From positions 3,570,580 to 3,634,579 of the forward strand of contig NC_087063.1 of assembly GCF_963678635.1 (NCBI RefSeq): a DNA stretch of 64,000 bases, in the 5' to 3' direction. This document shows, piece by piece, positions 8,601 through 20,600 of the stretch. Position 1 is the stretch's first letter. Every line of letters starts with the position of its first letter. The stretch comes from Symsagittifera roscoffensis (lineage: Eukaryota > Xenacoelomorpha > Acoela > Convolutidae). The position numbers and the translations under genes were made by a program. Under the pieces are notes generated by a model that was given only the letters and a program-made list of their open reading frames with translations, was not told the DNA's origin and ran no database searches.

Positions 8601-11600
8601 CACACGCATCGAGTGCAAAAAATCGAACCGGAAGCTGATTTTATGAAGTTTATTTGCTCGGACGGAAAAAATTACGCAATCCAGGAAACGTTGATGGAAA
8701 TTACCATTGAACCGAGAAACGACGAGCATCCCAAGTTCCGATTGATTCAACCAATCACAGTACAAGAAGGAGCTTCCGTGGTTTTAGGTCGACCTTATTT
8801 TTCTCTTGAAGATGCTGACATGCCAAAAAAGAATTTGAACATAACTTTACTTCGAAAACCGAAATACGGAAAGATTATGTTGAGAAAAAGGATTTTTGAA
8901 TCAGTTCAACAAGATCTCTACTACTCCGTCAATTATTTTGATTCTTCGAATCTAATCTTAAGCCCAGGTAAGGCTTAAGACTTAATATTTTTCCTATTAA
9001 AACTATGAATAAAACTTGTTGTTTGAAAGTTGTTGAGTCTAGACTCTAAATTTTAAATCACTTGCTGAAATTTGAAGTGCAGTTTTCAGAAAATTTACGA
9101 GAGAAAAAGCGACATAAAAAAGATCAATTTCCAAGCACAATCTCAATTTTAAAACTTTTTTGAAACGTGAAAAAGTAGCTCGTTTTTGGGCAAACAGGAA
9201 TATTCAATCCCCAACATAATTGAAACACAGGGTAATTTTCGAAGTCCTCATTAAACTGGGAAATTATTAACAATCAGAGTTGATTTGTTTGAAATTATTT
9301 CAGAAGACGTCGCTTTCAAAACGGACACGATCGTTTACAAACACAGTGGATCAGAAAACTTCGAGGATTCTTTCACAATTCAAATAAACGACCAAAGTGA
9401 CACAAACTTTTCTCGATCACCATATGCGGTTTACACAATTGTCCAACAATTAAACGTGACAATTAATCGCATAGATGACGAGGTTCCAATATTGGTTGTC
9501 TCGGAACCCCTGGTGGTAACTCCTGGACGTCAGAGGTGCCTGGACTCTTCGAATCTTCAAGTGACCGACTCGGATACCAACTTGGTAGATTTGCAGTACA
9601 TTGTCCGAAGCACTGCAAAGTTCGGAGAGTTTTCTATCAAACTTTCAGAACAAGCTGAAAAAACTTTGGTTTACGGGGATGTTTTCAAACAAGATGATGT
9701 TGACAAAGTTCGGGTATGTTATGTCGCATCAATTGATGTCGCTGAAGATGTTGAATATCTAACTTTCGACGTCACAGATGGAACAAATATCCTCAGAAAT
9801 CAAGAGTTTAATGTCCTGATTAAATCGTCGTTTGAAATTGGATTAAACATCACTGTTATTCTTGACAACAACGAAGGTGATGGAATTTATAAAATGAGCA
9901 GCAAGCTTTTCGAGACAACTGACATAACTTTAGACAGAAGAACCTTATGGTTTAGACTCAGCAAGGATCCACAACACGGTGACGTCAAGATCTTGCGTAA
10001 TAAGATCTTCAAGCCAGTTCAGGAATTTTCCGCGATCAACTTGAAGGACAATGTCGTCATATATTATCATGACATTACGTTCGAGGAAACTATGGACGCG
10101 TTTCAAATTGAATTGTACCAAAAAGATCCTTACAGAGAATCAATAGTTGATACTCCAGATGCAGATGAGCTTCTCAAGGTTCTGCGAACGTTCAACATTG
10201 CTGTTATAGATCCGGAGAAAAACCCTATTTTAGTTTCAATTCGACCCATGTCAGTTTTTGAAAACAACTCAAAAATAGTTTCAAACGAAGACATCTCAAT
10301 TAAACAAGGAGGCCAATTGATACCTGAAATTGAGCTCTACGTCACGCAAAATCCGAGTTACGGCGAATTACGAAGTCGGTCTAGTAATAAACAAGTTTTC
10401 AAATTTTCAGCTGGAGATCTGACAAAAGGCGACATTTATTATATGCATTCGGGTCGCGACGTATCGCGGCGGAAGTTTGACGGAATCGGGTTGACGTTGT
10501 CGGATCCGAGACGACCGAGCCAAGACTGCTGGTACTACATGCTTCCGGATAGTACCTATCCTACAAAAGACAAACTACAAATCCCAATCGAACTCATACC
10601 TATTGATAATAGGGCGCCGAAGATATATGTCAACACTATTAGCTCGGATTTGATAGCCCGTGCCGACGATACGAACAAACCGACATCCAGAACTGGGTTC
10701 GGGCATTTTTCGGTCATACCAATTAGTCGAATTAATCTTCGTGCTTATGATGAAGACTCCAAATCTTCAGATGTTTTCTTCGTCATTCAGAACTCAACGA
10801 GGGGTTTCATTTGCTCGAAAAAATTTCCAAGTGTGAACTTGTATAATTTCACACAAGAGCAGTTGGATGACGATATCATTGGATTCTGCTTGCCTCACGG
10901 GAGTTTCGCGACTGATGGTTACTTCACATTCAGACTGCAAGATTCAAGTGAGTTTTTTCCCCATGAAATTGATTTTTCCGTATTTTTTTCCCGTATTTCA
11001 GAAATCGAAAATAAGTGAATGGTGAAAAAGAGCGCTTTATGAAAACTAGCAAAAGTGTGGGTACAGTTTTTGAAACAAGTTGAATTGACAATTGTTTTTT
11101 TTTCGCTTAAAAGATTGTTTTCGTCTAAAGTGTTTCGAATGCTGTTATAATGTTTTAAAGCCTCATGTTACAATGATTGAAATGCTAAGTTTGATTTTTT
11201 TATGCGTGCATGCGTGCATGGTTACGATTGTGTGTGTGTATGTGTGCAAGTATGTGTGTGTACTGTCATATATAGTATCTAATCATATATTACGTGTTGG
11301 CGCCATTGGTTAGCTATGTGTCTGGTGCGGCTACTAATTAATTAATACCTGTCAACCTTAAGTTTAGTCTGCGATGTTTGGATTCACTGTTGTTAACCGT
11401 TAAAGAATAAACGAGTCAATCTTAGTTCAGTGAATTAAAGATATTGAATCTGCATTTTTCACATGGCGCAGCAAGCAGGACAAAGCGCGGGATCAGGAAA
11501 AAATCCACTGGGAATTACGGCATTTTGGCCGAGTAAATGTACGGAAGCACCAATGTTGTGGGAGCATTGGATTACACGATTCACCTGGGGTGTAATAGCA

Positions 11601-14600
11601 AAACATTCATTCAATCCGACCGCATTTTATTTTGCTAATACGCTCACTGAGGCGCAAATTACCGGTCTGCCAGAGGAGGTGAATGGGAAAAATCGAGTGG
11701 AAGCAGAGCAGACACTAATTTCTAACCTCTATTTGTGTTTGGGGGAACGTGGACAGGACGAATTACATAACCGGAAGCCCCATCTGGACCTGGCGACTAC
11801 CCGATATCCACGGGTTTTGGATGAATTTGAGAGTGTTTTCCGCAAGGAAAGAAACGAAACATTCGAGACGTACCAGCTACTATCTCGGAAACAACGTGAC
11901 GGGGAAACGCTAGAAGAATTTCACTCCGTTTTGAGTGGACTAGCCGCTAGATGCTCATTGGGAACATTGGAACGACGGGTGTTACGTGATGTATTCATAG
12001 TAAATATGTCAAACAAGGAAGCCCAAACGGAGATATGCCGTTCAACTAAGACACCAGATGAGGTCTACCGGATTGCTTTGTCATATGAACGGGGGGACAA
12101 ATACGCAAAGTCGTATAAAGTATCCGGTGGGGGACTTACTGCGGCACCAGCGGGTTCACTACAAATTAAAGCGGAGCCTATAAGCGCAATTAGAGGAGGG
12201 TACCGTCGTCCATTCCAAAGAGGCGGACGTGGATTTGGCAGGGGCGGCACAAGGGGCCGCGGAGGAGCAGCAGATCGCAAGTGCTACAATTGCGACCAGA
12301 GTGGTTTTACCCCGGACCACATTCCAAAGTGCCCAGCAAGAAATGTAACCTGCAATTTTTGCAAGAAAATGGGACACTATGAGCGAACTTGTAGAGGACG
12401 TCGATCGGCGAATAGGGGTCGCGTAGGCATGATAAATGAGGATGACATCAATGGCGGGACTACCCAAGATTATCCGGAGGAGAGTGCATCCAATTACGGA
12501 AGTTCTGTCGGATGGGTGACTGATTCAAAGACACCGGCACATGGATGGGATTCGGATAGTTCGACGGAGTATGTGGTTATGTCAATTCGGCGGAAGGAGG
12601 AAACGGAATTAAAAGTCGCGGGGGCCAAACTAGCTTTAAGAATCAACGGCAAAGCAACTCAGGCCTGGATTGACAGTGGTTCGCCAATATCCATCTTCAC
12701 TATTGGGGAACTAAAACGTACCCTGGGGACAGTCAACGTACAATTGAAACCGCTGAATCCACAAGACGACCAATTCCGCGATTACGGAAACAATCCGTTA
12801 AAATTTCTGGGCAAGATGCAAGTCACGCTTCATTCCAATGGATGGACTTGTTCGTCGGATATAAACGTCATCGGAGGGTGCCGACCGTCTGTTATTGGCA
12901 GGGATTTAATGCCCTCACTAGGACTGATGCTGGTACAAGCACCATCGACAGAAGGGGTGAAAAGCATACATACCACGGAAGGAACTGTGGCGATGGACAA
13001 TGACCTGGATGAGTGGCAGACACATTTTTGTAAGCAATTTCAACATCTTTTTCACAGGGTAGGGCGCATTCGAAATTATAAGGTGCAGGCAGATTTCTTC
13101 AAAAACCTAACTCCAATTCAACAAAAAGGTAGGCGAGTACCTATAACATTACAGGAAAAAGTCGATAAGGAGATTGAAAAACTGTTGGGACAGGGTCATA
13201 TCCAAAAGTTGGAAGAATGTTCAGACAAATATTTTGTTTCACCTATTGTCATCACCGTGAAAAAGGACGGTTCTGTTAAACTTGCACTGGAATCTAGAGA
13301 ACTAAACAAACAAGTGCATAAGAATAAATACCAAATGCCCAATATTGAAGAACTAATGGACATCGTAGGGCAAACTATCAGCGAACGCAAACAGGGGGAT
13401 GTTTTTTTTACAACGATGGACCTCACGTACGCATACGGTCAACTTCCTTTAAATGAAAACACTAGTAAACATTGCAATTTTTCATTGGTGGGAGGCCGTT
13501 CTACCGGTACATATCGATTCAAAACAGGATTCTACGGATTGACAACCATGCCGGCGGAATTTCAACGGGTCATGGATGCCATTCTGGCTGAATTTCCGTG
13601 CGCGCATGCTTTCATTGATGATATATTAGTAATTTCGAAAGGTACCAAGATCGAACATATCGCTTTAGTGGAGAAGATTTTAATGAAACTCGATAAAGAA
13701 AATATGGCTTTGAAGCTAGAAAAATGTCAATTTGCGAAAAATACTTGCGAGTGGTTAGGCCACCGGATTACGAAATCAGGGATTACACCAATGGTGCGGA
13801 AAACAGATCCAATTGACAAATTAACCGCCCCGAAAACGCTCTCTCAGTTGAAATCGTTCATGGGGTCAATCCATAGTCTTCACAAATACTTACCGGCGTT
13901 AGCGGAAACTTCGGCGCCTCTACGTCCACTTCTAAGTAAGAAGAACGAATTCCTCTGGACAATTGACTGCCAAACAGCGTTCGAATCGATTAAGAAACAA
14001 GTCGCGAACATTGTCGAACTTAAGCATTTCGACGTACATAAGGATATACGTATCGTGTGCGACGCAAGCCATAACGGTTTGGGGGCGGTACTCGAACAAC
14101 TAGGCACCGAGGGTTGGCGACCAATATCATTTGCGTCCCGGTTTTTAAATGCGGCCGAAAAGAAATATTCGACGAATGAGCTAGAAATGCTGGCCGTAGT
14201 TTGGGGCTCCGAATACTTCAGAAATTATATTTTCGGGCGGAAATTTACTGTGGTGACAGATCATAAGGCTTTGCTATCTTTATTGAATGGGAACAATAAG
14301 AGAAACAAGACTATGTTCAGTCGATTAACTCGCTGGATTGATAGAATTATCCCCTTTGATTTTGTCATTGAACACATGCCTGGGGCTAAAATTGGCCTGG
14401 CGGATTACCTTTCAAGGCATCCGGTGGGGGAAGCCACGAAAGTTAGTCTTTATGATAACACTTTCACAGTGGCAAAATTGAAATCAATTACCAATTCACT
14501 CGGATATATTGATACCAATAAAGGGATCATCAAAGCATCAAAGGAATCAATTGTTTCAGCTAAAGATATTCAAGTTGGAAACGATAAAGTTAACATTCCA

Positions 14601-17600
14601 CCGGAAGAGGGCGTCAAAACGCGTGACCATCGGTTGACCAATCAGAAGCCACTAAAACGAATAGCTGAGTGTAATGACCGGGAAAGCGCAAAAGTAGTAA
14701 AGTCAATCACCGAATGTAAACTACGTGAGTCTGATATTAATTCCACAGTAAACAGTAGTCCTCTATTTAACAAAACAAGTTATCGATCTAACAAAATACA
14801 CATATCTACAATGACATCACTTAATTTGAAGAAATTAAATAAATTACTGTTGAAACATCCAGAAATAACGAGCGGCAGTAGCAGCGAGGTGGAGATTGTG
14901 GATGCACGATTGGAGGCAGAGACGCATCACACCAGGGACATTCGATGCAACACAGTCATCTCCATTCCTTCGGCATTCGGAGGTGAAATTTTTCCGGCGG
15001 CATACCCAGCAGGAGGGAACGTCATCATGTCAGTAATCCCCCGGGACTGCAAGATAGTCCGCAAAAGCAGTGCACTGCCGGAGCTATTCAACCTGAAGCT
15101 CGTGGAAGCGAACTATAAAGGGGACCCCCAGATGCGCGCAATAAAAGAACTGGTGGAGAGTAAGGACCCGGATTTGGAAAAGAAGGTCAGAGCAATGGGT
15201 GCCTACCTCGGACAGCACACACATGATTTCCACGTGCGGGAAAATTGTCTGTGGATGGACGAACGACTCGTCATCCCCATACCACTCAGGAAGGCTGTGG
15301 TTAATCGGATACATGCGTTTCACCATGGGCGCTCGAGTATGTTCGACGCTGCGAGGGATGTCTGGTTTCCCTATCTCCACCGGAGTTTAGTCGCAGCTGC
15401 GGATGGATGCAAGGAATGCACCGATGCAGGTAAAAGCCTTAAACCATTATGCGCCAAAGGTGATGTTGGGAAGATCTATGAACCACGCGAGCCGAACGAA
15501 TGCCTACAGCTTGATTTTTGGGGTCCAATTAGATACTTAAATGAATCAAGTAAATATGTCTTGGTAGCGGTTGACCGATTCTCACGTTGGCCCTCTGCAA
15601 TGATCTGCGGAAATAATAAAAGCGACAAGGTTCTTAAGTTCATTAAACAATACATATCTCAACATGGTGTCCCTAGGAAAATTTTTATGGATCAAGGTAC
15701 AAGTTTCACATCGAACGCAGTTAAATCATTTTGCAATTCCGAAGGAATTGAAATAATTTATTCACCCGTGAATGATCATCGCGCCACCGGGTGTGTCGAA
15801 CGTACCATTGGCAGTCTGAAAAACTTTGTCTTAACTTACGCTAAAGAAAAAGATAGTGGAAACTTAGAATCAATGATAGAACGAGCCTTGAGTGCTCTAA
15901 GATTTGCCCCAAATGCTACTCTCAAGATATCGCCGTTTGAGGCTCATCACGGCAGAGAAGCCAATACGGTACTGCGAAATCTTACGAAAAAGTCAACCCT
16001 GCAAAACCTAAACTGGGCCAGAGTGTTGAAACAAAAATCTGCCTATTTAGATTCTACTGACCCCAGAGCTCCGAGGAACATCCAACCCATGGCAACGGAT
16101 TGGGAAGAACGATCCGACGTGGAGTTTGATGTCGATCATATGAATCACCCTAGGCGACTGACGCAAAATCAACTAGTTTCGGCGGCGGATGGAACACCAA
16201 TGGCTGACGGGGACGGGAAACAGGCTTGTGGGGGAAAGTCTAAACAGCCAAGTAAACGGACCGAACTGTTGTTCCAACGACTCAAGGATAGCAATAAAAG
16301 GTATAGACCCATAAACCAAAAAGTAATTCGCGAATCTAAGCACACTATAACTCTAGCAAATGGCTCTGTACTTAGGAAAAGTGGGGTTGCCGAGAAAGTC
16401 ATCAAATCGAACGCGCCAACTACCGCGAGTAAGCTAACACTACCACTCCCAGCTATGAGTGCATTGCAACGTCGGGCGGAACTAAAGCGAGCAGCAAACG
16501 AACAGGCGGCGGGGACGAGCACACAGAGTAAAGCAAGCGCACAGAGTACGGCTGATAACAGAGTGCGAGAACTTTCACCAGCGGAGGAGGACGATTCGGA
16601 CTCGGAGTACGAGCCAATAACAATTTCCAAACACGTAGGGAACTCAACAATAGCACCAGGGCGAGATGTGGAAGGAAATGAACCAAAAATGAATAACGAT
16701 GTAGAAGACGGAATTGGAAGACCAAACTTATCCGAAGGAAGCGGAGCTGGAAAATCCCAGGGGGTGGACACGGAGGTCCAGACTATGAGCAACGAGCAAG
16801 GGGGGAGTGCCCCAAATTTGAGTAACGAAGGACGAGGGGGGAAACATTCTAAAAAGAAAGGGGAACGAGTACGACGCTTACGTCTCGTATCATACTCTAG
16901 TCAAGAATCAGAAGATGGAACAGGATCACGGAAAAGTACCAGGAAGCGGACGGCGGTATCTAAATTCGGCGGGGTTATGATAGATAGTATATTGAAAGCG
17001 AGAACATCCAAAGGAGAGGAAGACAGAGAGCGGGACACTAATTGAGCAGGAAGGCACATTTGAAAGAGGGAGTGAAAAAGGAAAACTCAAGAAACTTGTT
17101 AAACTAAAATTCATGCCCAGGGAGAGGGTGGACTATCGCTGGTCTAAAACTCAAACATTTCCGTTGGATAATTTTAAAACAGTTGTTTGAAAATTGATTG
17201 TTGAGGGAATGTCATATATAGTATCTAATCATATATTACGTGTTGGCGCCATTGGTTAGCTATGTGTCTGGTGCGGCTACTAATTAATTAATACCTGTCA
17301 ACCTTAAGTTTAGTCTGCGATGTTTGGATTCACTGTTGTTAACCGTTAAAGAATAAACGAGTCAATCTTAGTTCAGTGAATTAAAGATATTGAATCTGCA
17401 TTTTTCACAGTACGTGCGTGTGTATGTGTGTGTATGTGTGTGTACTTTCTTCGGAGATATGCCAATTTTCAAAGAAAAAATAGGTCCCTACAGTACCTAC
17501 TCTACAACAGAAAACAGACGAACTAAAAAATCCAATCGAATTTCAAATGAACATTCCTTCAGGTTTTTGCTGAAATTGGCAAATTTTCTTTTACAAATTG

Positions 17601-20600
17601 AAGAACAAAATCCAGATTTAAATTGCAAGAAGTTTGCCTTTTGCAGCTTTTGTCCTAAGGAGAAGTTTTTTAATGCTTGGTGGCTTTCGACTGTAATTAC
17701 CTTCCAAAGTTTGTTATAAGAAAAGCTCAAATAGGCAAACTTCTACCAATTTAAGCTTAGAAAAAAAAGCAACAACTTTGTTCGTCAATTTGCAAAAGAT
17801 TTCTGGCAAAACCCACTGTAAATAGAAACTCACTTCGTTCACTAGAATCAAATGTTACCTGCCTGCATAACAAAACTTAAAACTTGGTATTTACGTTCTG
17901 GATTTCCGAACGTTGGTTTTCAAAAGGGCTCAGATGCAATCATAAAATGTGTAAATCATGGAAGATTTCTGAAATTGTTGTCTTAATTTCATTATCTCTT
18001 GTCAATTACCTCCTAGCTATGTTTTGGATGTTTCTAAGGGCACAACAGCAAATCTCCATAATGAACCGAACATCTAATTGAAGTTAGAAACGGTTTAAGG
18101 TTTTTAAAATATCGAGCAAAAATGCTTGAAAGATCCTTCCACTCCTAGTTAAATGATGAATTATCCATGTTTCGAACGGACAAATCCATCTTTAAAAATT
18201 TTGGAGCCGATCCTCCAAAAATATTTTGGTCACAGTCAGGGGAGGATCTAGGATTTTTTTGAGGGGGGGATTTTTAAAAAAAAAATTGAAAAATTTGTCG
18301 ACTTTTTTAAGTCGACCAAATTGAGTTATCGAGCGATCCCAGAACACTACAAAGACTTTATTTGGGCCGCAGGCTAATTTTTCGGGCCGCAGGCAATTTC
18401 TTGAAAAAAAAACAGGTAAAAAGCAAGTTTTTGAAAAAACTGGTCAAAAACAGCCGTCAGGTCAAAAAGCCATCAGGCCGCAATTGGCAGGAAAAGAGAA
18501 AAGGATCCATTTACTATTTTGACCCCTACAGATGCAATAGTAACAAAACAAATGTAATTTCCCTCTTTTTGGAACCATTTACCAAATAGAATAGGGTAAG
18601 TTTGGCGTGAAAACTGGCTCCACTGATTTTACCATCTGTATCTGACAGAATCAAATAAATCAGTCAGACTGCCATTTTCACCACACTTGGCTGACAATCG
18701 AGACTAAAAAACCGAAATGTCAAGTTGGTCTTGCATAAATTCACAAATTAAAATGACCCTCCACCAAAGTACGTTTTGAAATCATTCCTGAAAATATGGA
18801 TGTTAACAAAGCAATTTTTCCGTTTTTAAAAATTATTCGAATAAATGATTCTTATACCGTAGCGGATTTAAGGGGGGGGGGGGGGGTGGACGCTTTACCG
18901 TCAGGGGTTCGACCCCCGGTTTGCTGAAAAGTCTTCCTTTGGTACTATTTTAAGTCCTAAGCCCTATACCACTTTTGGCTGATTGACCCTAAATTTTTCC
19001 TAGAGGTCCGGTTGGCGCAAATATATACTATTTTTGACGGGGCGAGGGGGGATTGCCAAAAAAAACACGATTTTTTGGTCAAAACTGTCCAAACAAGGAC
19101 TAAAACGCCCCTTTTTGGGCTGTTTTTCAAAACCTCTTCAGTGGCGCAAAAAATATGGCCGAAACAGGGTCTTTTTAGTGATTTGGGAGAAAGTCAATTT
19201 AATTCAAAGTCAATTTGATCTCGGAAAGTCAATTTGATCCAACCTAAAAAAAAAGTCGTCAAAATTTTCGATTTTTTTTTTGAAAATCCCCCCATCTCAA
19301 GAAAATGCTAGATCCCCCCCCCCCCTGATTCTACATATAACCTTGTCTATTGATTTATGATCAACTTTGATAGAAATTTTTTCTCCATTATAAAAAATGT
19401 TTCCTTTTTTCAAATTGCCGAAAGCTTCAATTTTTGAAGATGGATATGTAGATTACAGTAGTATGTTTGACGCTTATCAAATTAGCGTCTAATCACGCAG
19501 CGGCTAATTCCCTGAAGTGCTGGCATCATAGCATTATTCTCAATTTACACCACAACTGAGCTGTCTTGTCCAATCTAAATGTATTCACTCTAATGTCTCT
19601 AAAGTAAATGCGTCCTTCATTTTAAATTGAGGTTGCCGGGTTTATTGCACCCGCGGGGGGCGCCAGAGGAGCCCGCTTTTATCTGTACTGAACGTCAACC
19701 GAAGGGCTAATGGCAACCGTGGCCTACCGGGGCCACTAAACATGTCAGCTACCTTATCCTAAGTCTCACAGAGCCTAAAAACAAAAATGTGGTAAAATTA
19801 CTAATATTTTGATTGATTTTTCATTTTATTCCGAGGCAAAGTAAAACGAACATACGTCTGTTTTTGAGTCCATTCATTAACTTTTTGCCGGGATTTTTTT
19901 CGAAGAGGCGTGACACTCGAAAGGTTCGAAAGGTCGCTTTTAAGATGGGTTTGGAAATTTAGAGAAAATGGGTGTGGCATTTGCTATGGTACCAATTAGT
20001 TTAGACTTATCAGGCGTTTATTCTAACTTAAATTATATATTTTTTAATAAAATCGAGGGCAGATAACTGCAGACAAGCGGCCATAAACATCCATGTTGCT
20101 GAAAAGATTAATGAAACCTACCTTTGATTATAATGAAAAGGTGAACTTAAAACGCTCGATGGTTTGGCTCAAATAATTCGACAAGATGGTCTTTCGGTAC
20201 TGTGACGTGCTGGTTTTCAATGCAGTTTTCTGCCCACTGAACTATTTCAACGGGTGAATAAATCCCATGTCTAGAATGTGCCAAAACAATTGTACGTCAT
20301 TCACTCAAGCTTGCTGGCATGTCACACGGTGTACTGGTTTAATTACCAGAGTGCCTTTTAAACTTTTAACGACCGAACATTTCAGGCTATTTATGAAGGG
20401 ATGTTTTGTTTACATAGTTTTGATTTCGTGGAATTTTTACGAGGTCTTCCTCTGAAGCATTTTTATGACTCTCAAATCATAAATTTCGAATGAATTGTTC
20501 AGAAAATAAACACCAACAGCTCAAATTACAAACTTTGAAATTAAACGTTTTATATTTTATTTATAGGTTGCAAGTTGAAGCTGCACTAATCACTTGTCAA

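Larger units (their letters stand above)
6596..9931. repeat. Tandem duplication, copy 2 (about 3.34 kb)
   Basis: This second copy begins inside the retrotransposon leader and repeats the LTR, intron end, exon A and exon B start. Unlike copy 1 it continues without break into the rest of exon B after 9940, so it is the one linked to the downstream gene. Confidence 0.9.
11264..17409 (+). mobile_element. Full-length, young Ty3/gypsy-type LTR retrotransposon (6146 bp)
   Basis: Two 200-bp LTRs beginning TGTCATATAT and ending TTTTCACA flank one long gag-pol frame. By eye the LTRs are identical, so the insertion is recent. The 4-bp target duplication GTAC is intact on both sides. The element lies in the sense orientation in the intron between exons B2 and C. 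Everything needed for movement appears present: LTRs, primer site, gag, protease, RT, RNase H and integrase. Current activity is inference. Confidence 0.95.

Noticed and set aside
10948-11018. Extension of exon B2 to the stop at 11018
   Set aside because: The GTGAGT donor at 10948 and the phase match with exon C make this intron readthrough. A short terminal isoform is possible but unsupported.
16169-16792. A 207-codon minus-strand frame within gag-pol
   Set aside because: It is antisense to the well-supported gag-pol frame in a low-complexity region and shows only shadow-like Ser/Leu composition.
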